Shown piece after piece: positions 1 to 8,413 of a DNA stretch of 64,000 nt; position 1 is the stretch's first letter; each line of letters starts with the position of its first letter. The stretch comes from Mycolicibacterium mageritense. GTDB taxonomy: Bacteria > Actinomycetota > Actinomycetes > Mycobacteriales > Mycobacteriaceae. Both the position numbers and the translations under genes were made by a program. Below the pieces are notes generated by a model. It worked only from the letters and a program-made list of their open reading frames with translations, did not search any database and had not been told where the DNA came from. The stretch covers positions 1,798,001-1,862,000 of the forward strand of contig NZ_AP022567.1 of assembly GCF_010727475.1 (NCBI RefSeq). Direction: 5' to 3'.

Positions 1-1
1 G

Positions 2-29
2 AGGGCGGCCGCTCACGGGCGGCCGCCCT
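2..29 (-). terminator. Hairpin after the permease gene
   Basis: A 10-bp perfect GC-rich inverted repeat (2-11 with 20-29, 8-nt loop) lies four bases beyond the stop codon of the minus-strand permease. There is no T-run, which is common for mycobacterial terminators. It may serve genes on both strands, because whatever lies left of the window cannot be seen. Confidence 0.55.
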
Positions 30-32
30 TGC

Positions 33-1379
33 TCATTCCTTCATGTCCAAGGTCGGGGTGGGACGCGTGAAGAACCGCGTCACCCCGAGCAGCCAGACGA
101 AACCGACTGCCAGCCATACCAACCCGATGATCAGGGCCGTTCCGGACAGGCTCGTCCACAACCAGATGGTCAACGCGAAACCGATGAGCGGCAGGATCAG
201 GTTATTGACGAACGCCATCCCACCGCGTTCCTTGAGGTCACCGAAGTAGTGCTTGATCACCGACAGGTTCACCGCCGAGAACGCCACCAGCGCACCGAAA
301 CTGATCAGCGACGCGAGCGTCGCCAGGTCGATCACGGCGGCCAGCAGGGACACCGCCGAAACGACGAGAATCGCGTATGCCGGGGTGAGGAAGCGGCGGT
401 GCAACTGCCCGAAGATCGGCCTTGGCAGGATGCCGTCACGCCCCATGGCATAGAGGATGCGGGCCACCGAGGCCTGCGATGTGATGGCCGAGCCGAGCGC
501 GCCCGCGACGTAGGCCGCGGTGAAGAAAACCACCAGGAACTTGCCGCCCGCGGTCGTCATCACGTCCAGCGCACCGGAATCCACGTTGGCGAACACGTTC
601 GACGGATAGACCAGCTGAGCCAGGTACGAGAGCACGATGAAGATCAAGCCTGACAGCACCGTGGCGATCATGATGGCCTGCGGGACAGTCCGTTTGGGGT
701 CTTTGGCCTCTTCGGACAGGGTCGACACGGCGTCGAATCCCAGGAACGACAGGCACAGGATCGCGGCGCCGGCGAACACCGGGACGGCGCCCGGGGCCGT
801 GTTGTCGCCATGGAACGGGGCCAGCAGATCCACCGACCCGCTGCCCGTGATGGACACAAAGCTCAACACCACGAAGACCACGATGAAGATCGCCTGGACC
901 GCGACGATCACGATGTTGGCGCGGGCCACCGAAACGATGCCGATGATGTTGAGGAACGTCACGATCGCGATGGCCACCACCGCGAACACCCACGCGGGAA
1001 CGGCCGGGATCGCCTCGTGCAGGTAGATCCCTATCACCAGGTAGTTGATCATCGGCAGGAACAGGTAATCGAGCAGCAGCGACCAGCCGCCGAGAAAACC
1101 GATCGGCGCACCGAAAGACTTCTGCGCGTACGTATATGCCGAGCCGGCGACCGGATAGGCCACCGACATCCGGGCATAGGACCGTGCGGTGAACACCATG
1201 GCCGCCAACGTCACCAGATACGCCAGCGGAACCCGGCCGCCGGTTTCCTGCGTGACGATGCCGTACGTGGTGAACACGGTCAGCGGCACCATGTACACCA
1301 GGCCGAACATCACCAGAGCGGGCAGCCCGAGGACTCGCCGTAGATGGCCGCTGTCGGTTGCGGTCTCGGTCGTGGTCAT
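33..1379 (-). CDS. APC-superfamily amino acid/polyamine permease
   Basis: A 448-residue integral membrane protein with about 12 hydrophobic segments, beginning MTTTETATDSGHL. It shows features of APC-superfamily permeases: a glycine-rich first helix region (LPALVMFGLVYMVPL) and the conserved loop GFDAVSTLSEEAKDPKR. I infer uptake of an amino acid or amine such as putrescine or agmatine, because the upstream genes encode an agmatine deiminase and an amidohydrolase. The start codon at 1379 overlaps the upstream stop (ATGA, 1376-1379), so the gene is translationally coupled and last in a three-gene operon. The frame stays open further upstream, but that part only mirrors the amidohydrolase gene. 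The exact substrate cannot be read from the sequence. Confidence 0.88.
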   Translation of the reverse strand: MTTTETATDSGHLRRVLGLPALVMFGLVYMVPLTVFTTYGIVTQETGGRVPLAYLVTLAAMVFTARSYARMSVAYPVAGSAYTYAQKSFGAPIGFLGGWSLLLDYLFLPMINYLVIGIYLHEAIPAVPAWVFAVVAIAIVTFLNIIGIVSVARANIVIVAVQAIFIVVFVVLSFVSITGSGSVDLLAPFHGDNTAPGAVPVFAGAAILCLSFLGFDAVSTLSEEAKDPKRTVPQAIMIATVLSGLIFIVLSYLAQLVYPSNVFANVDSGALDVMTTAGGKFLVVFFTAAYVAGALGSAITSQASVARILYAMGRDGILPRPIFGQLHRRFLTPAYAILVVSAVSLLAAVIDLATLASLISFGALVAFSAVNLSVIKHYFGDLKERGGMAFVNNLILPLIGFALTIWLWTSLSGTALIIGLVWLAVGFVWLLGVTRFFTRPTPTLDMKE

Positions 1380-3040
1380 CGCGGTCCTTTCACCAACGTG
1401 GCCGAATACACCGGCCGGCCTTGCAGATAGGTGGCGCGGACCTCCAGCGCCGGCAGTTCGAGTGGCGGGACCAACCGCGGGTCGCGGTCCAGCCACACCA
1501 GATCCGCGCTCGCGCCGGGCGTGATGCGGCCCCAATCCGCTTCCGCGAACGCCTGATACGCCACCGCGCCGGTGTAGGACGCCAGGGCCGGTTCGATCGG
1601 CAGGATCTCCTCTGGTGTCCAGCCACCGGCCGGTTCGCCGTCGGAGGTGCACCGTGACACCGCGACCGCGATGCCGTCGAGCGGAGCGCCCGAGGACACC
1701 GGCCAGTCCGATCCGAATGCCAGCGCCGCGCCGGAGTTCTCCAGCGTGCGCATGCGGTACTGCTTGTCCGAACGCTCGTGCCCCAGCCGCGGGATGGTCA
1801 GCACCGTCATGAGGGCATCCATCTGCGCCCACAGCGGCTGCATGTTCGGGATGACGCCCAGTTCCGCGAACCGGCCGAGATCATCGTCGTCCACGAGCTG
1901 CGCGTGCGCGATGACGGGCCGCCGGTCCCGCGGACCGTTTTGCCGCGCAACGTATTCGATGGCGTCGAGGGCTTGACGCACCGCGGCGTCGCCGATCGCG
2001 TGGATGTGGATCTGCAGGCCCAGCTCGTCCACCCGGCGTGCGGCCTCGGCCAGCGAGTCTCCTTCCCACAGCTGCATACCGTGGTTGTGCAGGCCCGAAC
2101 AGTACGGCTGTAGCAGCGCCCCGGTTTCGTTCTCCACCACGCCGTCGGCGAAAAACTTCACGGTCTGCGCGGTCAGCAGCGGCGACCCAACGGCCTCCAC
2201 CCGTTCGCGCGCCGTGGCGTAGTGCGCGACCTGCGAGTCGAAGTGCCGGGGATCGGCGTAGAACGCCAGGTTGAACCGCATCCGCAAGGCGTCCTGCTTG
2301 GCTGCCCGAATGTAGGTTTCGACGTCGGCGGGCTCGACCCACGCGTCCTGCACCCAGGTCACGCCGCGCGCCAGGTAGTAGTCCGCCGCGGTGTCCAGGG
2401 CCGCGATCCGCACGGCCTCGTCGCGCGCAGGCATGACCGCGGCCATCAGATCGGTGGCGCCCCATTCCCGCAACGTCCCCAAGGGGGAACCGTCCTCGCG
2501 GCGGGGAATCTCACCGAGCACCGGCTCGGGCGTCTCCGCGGTGATACCGGCCCGCTCCAGCGCCACCGAGTTGACCCAGAACGTGTGATAGTCCCAGGCC
2601 CGCAGCACAACAGGACGGTCGGGCACAGCGGCGTCGAGCCAGCGCGCGTCGAACAGCCCACCATCGGCCAGGCTGCCGTCGTAGGACGCCCCGACGATCC
2701 ACTCTTGATCGGGATTGTCGGCGGCAAACGCCTTGACGGCTGCGACGATCTCGTCCACCGAGCGGCAGGGCCGCACCGGCGGGCCGGCCGATTCGAGGCC
2801 ACCGTACAGCGGATGGGCGTGCCCGTCGCCGAACGACGGCATCAGGAATCCGCCCTCCAGGTCGACCCGTTCATCGGACTGCTCAGCCCGGGCCTGCTCC
2901 CCGATGGCGCGCACCTTGCCGTCGACGACCAGCAACGCGTCGGTCGTCGTCATGCCGGTCCAGATCACGCCACCGTCGAAGAGCGTCGATGTCTCCTTGT
3001 CCGCAGACCCAGCCACGGACGGCACACTACGCGGGGACAC
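1376..3040 (-). CDS. YtcJ-type amidohydrolase (amidohydrolase_3 family)
   Basis: A 554-residue metal-dependent amidohydrolase. The TIM-barrel metal ligands are visible in order: the HxH of FGDGHAHPL near residue 65, the histidines of QIHIHAIGDAA and of VIAHAQLVD, and the aspartate of FGSDWPVS. The N-terminal beta-sandwich (DGGVIWTGM... VDGKVRAIG) and its C-terminal return (ASADLVWLD) are complete. Family members hydrolyse amide or imide bonds, but specificities are mostly unknown. The GTG start directly abuts the TAG stop of the agmatine deiminase, and the end overlaps the permease start, which supports a single operon. It could act on N-carbamoylputrescine or a related amide; this is inference from position only. 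Confidence 0.85.
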   Translation of the reverse strand: MSPRSVPSVAGSADKETSTLFDGGVIWTGMTTTDALLVVDGKVRAIGEQARAEQSDERVDLEGGFLMPSFGDGHAHPLYGGLESAGPPVRPCRSVDEIVAAVKAFAADNPDQEWIVGASYDGSLADGGLFDARWLDAAVPDRPVVLRAWDYHTFWVNSVALERAGITAETPEPVLGEIPRREDGSPLGTLREWGATDLMAAVMPARDEAVRIAALDTAADYYLARGVTWVQDAWVEPADVETYIRAAKQDALRMRFNLAFYADPRHFDSQVAHYATARERVEAVGSPLLTAQTVKFFADGVVENETGALLQPYCSGLHNHGMQLWEGDSLAEAARRVDELGLQIHIHAIGDAAVRQALDAIEYVARQNGPRDRRPVIAHAQLVDDDDLGRFAELGVIPNMQPLWAQMDALMTVLTIPRLGHERSDKQYRMRTLENSGAALAFGSDWPVSSGAPLDGIAVAVSRCTSDGEPAGGWTPEEILPIEPALASYTGAVAYQAFAEADWGRITPGASADLVWLDRDPRLVPPLELPALEVRATYLQGRPVYSATLVKGPR

Positions 3041-4054
3041 CTACGTGCGCGGGGTTATCGGGGACGGCTGTTGCTGAGTGATGCAGTGGATGCCGCCGCC
3101 ACGTTCGAAGAGCGGCCGCGCATCGACCGTGACGACGGTCCGGCCCGGGTACTGCTCGGCCAGGATCGCGACCGCGTCGGCATCGTGCGGGTCGTCGAAG
3201 CTGCACGCGATCACGCCGCCGTTGACGACGAGGTGGTTGATGTAGCTGTAGTCGACGTAGCCCTCGGCGTCGGTGAGGGTCGCGGGCGCGGGCAGCTCGA
3301 CGATGTCGAAACGCCCGTCGAGAGCGGCCCGAATCTCCTTGCACACCACGTTGTCCGGATGAGACTCGGCGGCCTGCGTGTGCAGCAGCAGCCGGCCCGG
3401 GGACGTGAACGCAGCCACGATGTCGACGTGCCCCCGGGTGCCGAACCGCTCGCTGTCACGGACCAGCCCGCGGGGCAGCCACACCACGTCGGTCGCGCCG
3501 ATGGTGCGCGCCAGCTCGGCTTCCACCTCGGCTTTCGCGATACCGGGATTGCGGCCGGGATCGAGTTGCACCGTCTCGGTCACCAGCACGGTGCCCTGCC
3601 CGTCGACCTGAATGCCGCCACCCTCGTTGACCAGTGCCGAATCCACCACCGGGACGCCGGCCAGCCGCGCCACCGTGGCGCCGATCTTCTCGTCGCGGTC
3701 CCAGCGGGCCCAGTCCTGGGCGCCCCAGCCGTTGAACGTCCAGTCCACGGCGGCCACCGAACCGTCGGCCGCGTGCACGAACGTCGGCCCGATGTCGCGC
3801 ATCCAGGCGTCGTCGAGAGGTGCCTCGACGATCTCGATGTCCTGTGACACATACCTTTTCGCGATGGCGAGTTCGACAGGGTCGACGAGCATGGTCACGG
3901 GCTCGAATTGCGCGACAGCGTGCGCGACCGCAGCCCACGTCGAGCGGGCTTCATGGCGCGCGGCCTCGGTGTCGCCGAGGGAGTAGCCCTCGCACGGGAA
4001 CGCCATCCACACCCGATCCTGGGCGACGCCCTCGGCGGGCATCAGGTACTGCAT
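3041..4054 (-). CDS. aguA: Agmatine deiminase / peptidylarginine deiminase-family protein
   Basis: A 337-residue member of the PAD_porph/agmatine deiminase family (guanidine-modifying fold). Visible motifs are MPAEGVAQDRVWMAFP at the N-terminus, DDAWMRDIGPTFV (substrate carboxylates), DWTFNGWG, GHVDIVAAF with the catalytic histidine, and GGGIHCITQQQP with the nucleophilic cysteine near residue 324. The enzyme would convert agmatine to N-carbamoylputrescine and ammonia. It is the first gene of a minus-strand operon with an amidohydrolase and an APC permease and is divergent from a TetR regulator. The usual partner, a nitrilase-type N-carbamoylputrescine amidohydrolase (AguB), is absent from the window. 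A different guanidine substrate is possible. Confidence 0.88.
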   Translation of the reverse strand: MQYLMPAEGVAQDRVWMAFPCEGYSLGDTEAARHEARSTWAAVAHAVAQFEPVTMLVDPVELAIAKRYVSQDIEIVEAPLDDAWMRDIGPTFVHAADGSVAAVDWTFNGWGAQDWARWDRDEKIGATVARLAGVPVVDSALVNEGGGIQVDGQGTVLVTETVQLDPGRNPGIAKAEVEAELARTIGATDVVWLPRGLVRDSERFGTRGHVDIVAAFTSPGRLLLHTQAAESHPDNVVCKEIRAALDGRFDIVELPAPATLTDAEGYVDYSYINHLVVNGGVIACSFDDPHDADAVAILAEQYPGRTVVTVDARPLFERGGGIHCITQQQPSPITPRT

Positions 4055-4066
4055 CCAGCACTCCTA

Positions 4067-4085
4067 AAACGAATAGATTTCGTTT
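4067..4085. promoter_or_regulatory. Palindromic operator candidate (7-5-7)
   Basis: AAACGAA and TTCGTTT form a perfect 7-bp inverted repeat around a 5-bp centre, in an AT-rich island of an otherwise GC-rich region. It lies 13 bp upstream of the agmatine deiminase start and 73 bp before the divergent tetR gene, the usual position for an operator of a TetR repressor controlling itself and its neighbour. Confidence 0.55.
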
Positions 4086-4157
4086 ATTGTGTGATACGGG
4101 CCACGATGTTGTAAAGAGTTCTGGAGAGAATTCGGAGCACGTTCCAGGGGGGTATGT

Positions 4158-4766
4158 ATGGGGAGACCACCGGTCCCGATCCTGTCCATCGATCGGATCG
4201 CCAGTGCAGCAATGGATCTGGTCACCACAACAGGCGGATTCACCATCCCCGAGCTGGCGCGCAAGCTCAAGGTCAGCCCGTCGTCGCTGTACAACCATGT
4301 GTCCGGACGGGAACAGATCGTCGAACTCCTGCGCGAGCGCGCGATGTCCGAGGTCGCCCTGCCCGACACCGACACCGAGCGCCCGTGGGCCGAGGTCGTC
4401 GCCGACATCATGCGGTCCTACCGGCGTAGCTTCGCCCGCTACCCCCGGCTCATCCCCCTGTTGACCGCGTACGCCGTCAACAGCAGCCACGCCTTCAGGA
4501 TGTACAACGCGCTGGCCGTCACCCTGGCCCGAGCCGGCTTCGACGCGGCCGACACGCTGCGGATCATCACGTTGTTCGACAACTACGTGCTCGGCTCGGC
4601 ACTGGACCTCGCCGCCCCGGAAGAACCGTGGGAGTCGGGCACCGAAGTCGGCCAGGAACTGGCCGCTGCGCTGGCCACCGGCACCACACAGCCTGCGCGC
4701 GCCGACGACGCATTCGAATTCGGTTTGGCCGTGGTGCTGCGCGGGCTGGGCGAACCGGTTGCGTGA
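4158..4766 (+). CDS. TetR-family transcriptional regulator
   Basis: A 202-residue protein. Residues about 10-55 carry a TetR helix-turn-helix (FTIPELARKLKVSPSSLYNHV, ending in the typical Y-NHV recognition helix), and the C-terminal part resembles the TetR_C ligand-binding domain (helical, TAYAVNSSHAFRMYNALAVTL). It is divergent from the agmatine deiminase operon with a 19-bp palindrome in the intergenic region, so it likely represses that operon and itself. The inducer may be agmatine or a related amine; that is inference. The downstream gene follows within about 16 bp and may be co-transcribed. Confidence 0.85.
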   Translation: MGRPPVPILSIDRIASAAMDLVTTTGGFTIPELARKLKVSPSSLYNHVSGREQIVELLRERAMSEVALPDTDTERPWAEVVADIMRSYRRSFARYPRLIPLLTAYAVNSSHAFRMYNALAVTLARAGFDAADTLRIITLFDNYVLGSALDLAAPEEPWESGTEVGQELAAALATGTTQPARADDAFEFGLAVVLRGLGEPVA

Positions 4767-4782
4767 ACCATATTCTGCTCCA

Positions 4783-5484
4783 GTGGATGACGACGCCCTG
4801 CTCGGCCAGCTTCAAACCGACCTGATCGCGATCCAATCGGTGGCACTGGCGGGCGGCCCCGACCTGTCCAGGCCCGTGCCGACCTGTCCCGGCTGGACCG
4901 TCGCAGACCTGCTCGCACACCTGTGGGTGATCCAGGGCTGGGTTCGGGAGATTCTGCGCACCCGCGAGGTTGCCGAGGAGCGCCGACCCGACGACGACCT
5001 GTCCCGGGCGGTCGCCGACTTCATCGACGGCATATCGAGCTACCTGATCGCGATGCGCGCCATCACCCCCGACGAGCCGTGCTGGAACTTCGGCCCGCCA
5101 CCACGGCTGGCCGGATTCTGGATCCGCCGCCAGGCGCACGAACACGCCGTGCACCGCTTCGATCTCGAGTCCGTGTTCGGCGCCACACCGGCTTTCGCTC
5201 CGGCGTTCGCGGCCGACGGCGTCGATGAGCTCTTGACGGTGTTCTATCCGCGCCAAGTGAGGCTGGGCCGGACCGAACCGGTCGGCGACGCCATCCGGTT
5301 CGAATCCACCGACACGGGCGACGCATGGCACCTCGGCGACGGCGAACCAGCCGCCACCGTCACGGCTGACGCCAACACGCTGTACCTGGGCCTGTGGAAA
5401 CGCGTTGACCTGATAGCGAATTCACGCATCGAGGGCGAGCCCGACGCGGTGCAGAGCGCGCTCAGCCTCGCCCTGACGCCTTAA
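4783..5484 (+). CDS. Mycothiol-dependent maleylpyruvate isomerase-like protein (TIGR03083 type)
   Basis: A 233-residue protein of the actinobacterial DinB/maleylpyruvate-isomerase-N family. The N-terminal helical domain contains VPTCPGWTVADLLAHLWVIQGW (metal-binding histidine) and the later RRQAHEHAVHRFD segment, which together give the three-histidine site typical of DinB-like thiol-dependent enzymes. The C-terminal part resembles an SCP2-like domain. Members use mycothiol as cofactor or have unknown substrates. A TTG at 4759 gives a form eight residues longer that overlaps the tetR stop; GTG at 4783 is preferred as the simpler start. Its TAA stop shares bases with the convergent stop of the next gene (TTAA, 5481-5484). 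Confidence 0.7.
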   Translation: MDDDALLGQLQTDLIAIQSVALAGGPDLSRPVPTCPGWTVADLLAHLWVIQGWVREILRTREVAEERRPDDDLSRAVADFIDGISSYLIAMRAITPDEPCWNFGPPPRLAGFWIRRQAHEHAVHRFDLESVFGATPAFAPAFAADGVDELLTVFYPRQVRLGRTEPVGDAIRFESTDTGDAWHLGDGEPAATVTADANTLYLGLWKRVDLIANSRIEGEPDAVQSALSLALTP

Positions 5485-5795
5485 CCGCAGCGGTTACGGA
5501 AGTCGACCGACGGCTGGCGGATGCCCTGCAGTTCGTCCCGCACCTGAGGATTGCCGTCCAGATACGTCCGCACCTGATCACGGATCTGATCCTTGGGCTG
5601 CCCCTTGAGCGACGTGAAGAACGCATTCACGTCGGGGTGGGTGAACAGGTACGCCGACGTCGACGCACTGACCCCGGCCATGACGCCGGCCAGATCGGCG
5701 GCCGTGCAGTTCGGCTCGTCGGCGGCGGCAGTCGCAACGCTTCCGGCCAACAGCGACAAGCTGATTGCTCCGGTGGCGATCACACGGGAAAACAT
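5481..5795 (-). CDS. Secreted haem-binding (MHB/haemophore-type) protein
   Basis: A 104-residue precursor with a clear Sec signal peptide (MFSRVIATGAISLSLLAGS, cleavage after ATAAA near residue 25). The mature part has two cysteines, one near its N-terminus (PNCTAADLAGV) and one at the C-terminus (FRNRCG), and a helical core with AYLFTHPDVNAFF, as in mycobacterial haemophore haem-binding (MHB) proteins of the Rv0203 type. I infer binding of haem in the cell envelope. AGGAG lies at good spacing before the ATG. A FecB2-like lipoprotein gene 1.7 kb away may be functionally related, but it is not in the same operon. Confidence 0.75.
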   Translation of the reverse strand: MFSRVIATGAISLSLLAGSVATAAADEPNCTAADLAGVMAGVSASTSAYLFTHPDVNAFFTSLKGQPKDQIRDQVRTYLDGNPQVRDELQGIRQPSVDFRNRCG

Positions 5796-5834
5796 CGTGG
5801 CTCCTTGTTCGAAGTTGAGTCGAAGTTGAACTGT

Positions 5835-6110
5835 CTACCGGCCCGGGCGGCCCGGGCGACCCCAGTCGATGTCCCCGCCCCCGATGATGATGTCGAGACC
5901 ACCTCCCTGGCAGTACCAGTCGTATTCGCAGGGATACGGCACATACGGTCCGGCGGTCGGCGGCTCCGGACCACCACCACGCACCGTGCCCTGAGCACAC
6001 ACCGTGGAGCCACCGGCATTGACGCACTCGGCCGCGGCGGGCGGGGCCGTGCTCACGGCGAACGGGATGGCCAGTCCCAGCAAGCCGAACAATGACAAGC
6101 GCCTGATCAT
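5835..6110 (-). CDS. Small secreted glycine/proline-rich protein of unknown function
   Basis: A 91-residue protein with a signal peptide (MIRRLSLFGLLGLAIPFAVS, cleavage after PAAA). The mature part has four cysteines in two pairs (AECVNAGGSTVCA and YPCEYDWYCQGGG), which suggests two disulfides. It ends in a low-complexity Gly/Arg/Pro tail (GRPGRPGR). I do not recognise the family. It lies 39 bp upstream of the haem-binding protein on the same strand and could be co-transcribed with it. Confidence 0.65.
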   Translation of the reverse strand: MIRRLSLFGLLGLAIPFAVSTAPPAAAECVNAGGSTVCAQGTVRGGGPEPPTAGPYVPYPCEYDWYCQGGGLDIIIGGGDIDWGRPGRPGR

Positions 6111-6234
6111 GTGTAAAACGATATTCTCGGCCCCGCAAAATTATGCGTTAACGACAATAGTGGCACCGCAGACTTTGCATTCGCAGTGATCACAACCGTT
6201 CTCGGGGGACCGGCGGCTGGCTACCGTGGCGCGC

Positions 6235-6324
6235 GTGAACGAGGACTGGCTGGCCGTGATCGTCGGCCTGGCACTGCTGGCACTGGTACTGGTCGGCGCG
6301 ATCCCCGGCAGCGTGATCCCGTGA
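6235..6324 (+). CDS. 29-residue single-helix membrane peptide
   Basis: A GTG-initiated reading frame encodes 29 residues that are one hydrophobic helix (WLAVIVGLALLALVLVGAIP) after an acidic start (NED). Its TGA overlaps the GTG start of the YeiH-type exporter (GTGA, 6321-6324), so translation should be coupled. In my recollection of longer actinobacterial YeiH-family exporters, the same motif (EDWLAxxxGL...LVLVGxIP) forms the first transmembrane helix of the exporter itself, so this looks like that helix encoded as a separate chain. An alternative GTG at 6226 adds three residues. Confidence 0.55.
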   Translation: MNEDWLAVIVGLALLALVLVGAIPGSVIP

Positions 6325-7427
6325 CCGAAACCGAGGAACAGCAACGGTCGTCGGGGGTCGGCTACGCCGTCGCCGGGGTCGTCGTCGTCATCGTCCTCGG
6401 CGCCGCGACGCGATTCCTGGAAGCCCAGGTACCGCAGTGGGCCGCAGGTACACCTTTCGCCAAAGTCGCGAAGTCGATCGAATTCCCGGTCTACGCAATC
6501 GCTCTGGGCCTGATCGGCAACGCCGTCCTGACCAAACTGGCCGTGCGCGACGCGCTGTCGAACGGCTTCCGCACCGAGTTCTTCATCAAAACCGGCCTGG
6601 TGCTGCTCGGCGCATCCATCAATCTCAAGGTGCTCGTGACCGCGGCGGGACCGGCAATCATCCAGGCCCTGCTGCTGATCTCGATCGTGTTCGGCTTCAC
6701 GTGGTGGCTCGGCGGCAAACTGGGACTGGAGGACAAGCTACGCGCGCTGCTGGCGTCGGCCGTCTCGATCTGCGGAGTCAGCGCCGCGATCGCCGCGGCA
6801 GGCGCCGTGCAGGCCAAGAAGGAACAGCTGGCGTACGCGGCGTCACTGGTCATCGCGTTCGCACTGCCTTCGATCTTCCTGTTGCCGTGGCTGGCCGACG
6901 TGTTCGGGCTGTCCGACGCGGTGGCGGGCGCGTGGATCGGCGGCAACATCGACACCACCGCCGCGGTCGCGGCATCCGGCGCGATCGCAGGCGAGCAGGC
7001 CTTGCAGATCGCGACGATCGTCAAGACCACCCAGAACGCCCTCATCGGCATCGTCGCGATCGCGCTCACGGCTTACTTCGCACTGAAAGTCGAGCGCAAG
7101 AGCGCCGCCGACGCGCGCCCGTCCGTTCGCGAATTCTGGGACCGGTTCCCGAAATTCGTGCTCGGCTTCATCGCCGCGTCGATCATCGGGACGCTGTATC
7201 TGCAGTACGCCGGCAAAGCGGGCACCCCGGCCATCGCGACCGTCAACGACCTGCGCACCTGGTTCCTCATCTTCGCGTTCGTCTCGATCGGCCTGGAGTT
7301 CTCCCTGAAGGGCCTGCGCGAGGCGGGCTGGCGGCCGGTCGCGGTGTTCGCGTCGGCAACAGTGGTCAACATCGTGGTGGCGCTCGGACTCGCCGCCGTA
7401 CTGTTCGGCAACTTCACCATCGGGTAA
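6321..7427 (+). CDS. YeiH/UPF0324-family putative sulfate exporter
   Basis: A 368-residue membrane protein of the conserved hypothetical 698 (YeiH) family with about ten helices. Recognisable family segments are GLVLLGASINLK, VSICGVSAAIAAAGA, and AWIGGNIDTTAAVAASGAI, which contain the repeated polar glycine motifs within helices. It is thought to export a small anion such as sulfate; the substrate is not proven. It begins with GTG overlapping the stop of a 29-residue membrane peptide that may complete its N-terminus. The gene continues almost directly (23 bp) into the FecB2-like gene. Confidence 0.8.
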   Translation: MTETEEQQRSSGVGYAVAGVVVVIVLGAATRFLEAQVPQWAAGTPFAKVAKSIEFPVYAIALGLIGNAVLTKLAVRDALSNGFRTEFFIKTGLVLLGASINLKVLVTAAGPAIIQALLLISIVFGFTWWLGGKLGLEDKLRALLASAVSICGVSAAIAAAGAVQAKKEQLAYAASLVIAFALPSIFLLPWLADVFGLSDAVAGAWIGGNIDTTAAVAASGAIAGEQALQIATIVKTTQNALIGIVAIALTAYFALKVERKSAADARPSVREFWDRFPKFVLGFIAASIIGTLYLQYAGKAGTPAIATVNDLRTWFLIFAFVSIGLEFSLKGLREAGWRPVAVFASATVVNIVVALGLAAVLFGNFTIG

Positions 7428-7450
7428 CAGTTAACAGTTACCCTGGCTAA

Positions 7451-8401
7451 GTGCCGACAACCGTGTCCCGGCGTGGATTCCTGGCGATCACCGCCGGGAT
7501 GGCGCTGGTCGCCGCATGCAGCTCGGAAAAGCCGGGAGAGGTCGCCAAGGACGGGTCGGTCACCATCCGGCACGTGTTCGGCGAGACCAAGATCCCCGGC
7601 CCACCACAACGCGTCGTGAGCGCGGGCTTCACCGAGCAGGACGATCTCCTGGCGCTCGGGGTCGTGCCGGTCGCGGTCACCGAATGGTTCGGTGGTGAAC
7701 CGTTCGCGGTGTGGCCGTGGGCGCAGCCCAGACTCGCGGGGGCGCAGCCCGCGGTGCTGAGCCTGGCCGACGGCATCCAGATCGATCCGATCGCCGCACT
7801 CAAACCCGACCTCATCGTCGCCACCAACGCGGGCCTCGACGCCGACACCTACGCCAAGCTGTCGGAGATCGCGCCCACCGTGGCGCAATCCGGACAGGAC
7901 GCCTTCTTCGAGCCCTGGCGCGATCAGGCCAGGGTCATCGGCCAGGCTGTGTTCAAGAACGACGAGATGACCGGTCTGATCACCGGTGTCGACGACAAGT
8001 TCAAGGCGGCCGCGACCAACAACCCGCAGTTCTCCGGGAGGAAAGCCCTGCTGCTGTCCGGCACGCTGTTCCGCGACAGCGTGCAGACCAGAACGGGGTG
8101 GCGCACCGAATTCCTGACACAACTCGGTTTCACCGTTCCCGATGCGCCCGCGCTGATCCCGCGCGATCAGATGGCGTCGGTGCTCGACGGCGCCGACGTG
8201 CTGATCTGGACCACCGAGAGCGACGAGGAACGCGACCGGCTGCTGGCCGACCCGGCCATCGCGCAACTGCGCGCGACCACGACCAACCGCAACGTGTTCA
8301 CCACCAAGGAACTCGCAGGCGCCATCGCGTTCGCGTCGCCGCTGTCCTACCCGGTGGTCGCCGATCAACTGCCACCGCTGCTGGCCCGCGCACTCTCCTG
8401 A
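7451..8401 (+). CDS. fecB2: Fe(III)-siderophore/haem-type periplasmic binding lipoprotein
   Basis: A 316-residue substrate-binding protein. The N-terminus combines a twin-arginine-like start (SRRGFLAITAG) and a lipobox (LVAACSS, lipidated cysteine near residue 23). The body is a FecB/PeriplaBP_2 domain: KIPGPPQRVVSAGFTEQDDLLALGV, ALKPDLIVATNAG, and the long central helix followed by the second lobe. By position (immediately before pxpB-pxpC-aac) it matches FecB2 (Rv0265c), reported as a siderophore/haem-binding lipoprotein; the symbol rests on that remembered synteny. No permease or ATPase gene adjoins it, so it must work with a transporter encoded elsewhere. The GTG start at 7451 is the first in frame after the exporter gene. 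Confidence 0.82.
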   Translation: MPTTVSRRGFLAITAGMALVAACSSEKPGEVAKDGSVTIRHVFGETKIPGPPQRVVSAGFTEQDDLLALGVVPVAVTEWFGGEPFAVWPWAQPRLAGAQPAVLSLADGIQIDPIAALKPDLIVATNAGLDADTYAKLSEIAPTVAQSGQDAFFEPWRDQARVIGQAVFKNDEMTGLITGVDDKFKAAATNNPQFSGRKALLLSGTLFRDSVQTRTGWRTEFLTQLGFTVPDAPALIPRDQMASVLDGADVLIWTTESDEERDRLLADPAIAQLRATTTNRNVFTTKELAGAIAFASPLSYPVVADQLPPLLARALS

Positions 8402-8413
8402 CAAAATGACCGG

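Noticed and set aside
6141..6344. Minus-strand frame ending in a cysteine cluster (CDHCECKVC)
   Set aside because: It looks like a zinc-binding tail but lies antisense to the small membrane peptide and the exporter start, has no ribosome-binding site, and the rest is Ser/Thr-rich shadow sequence.
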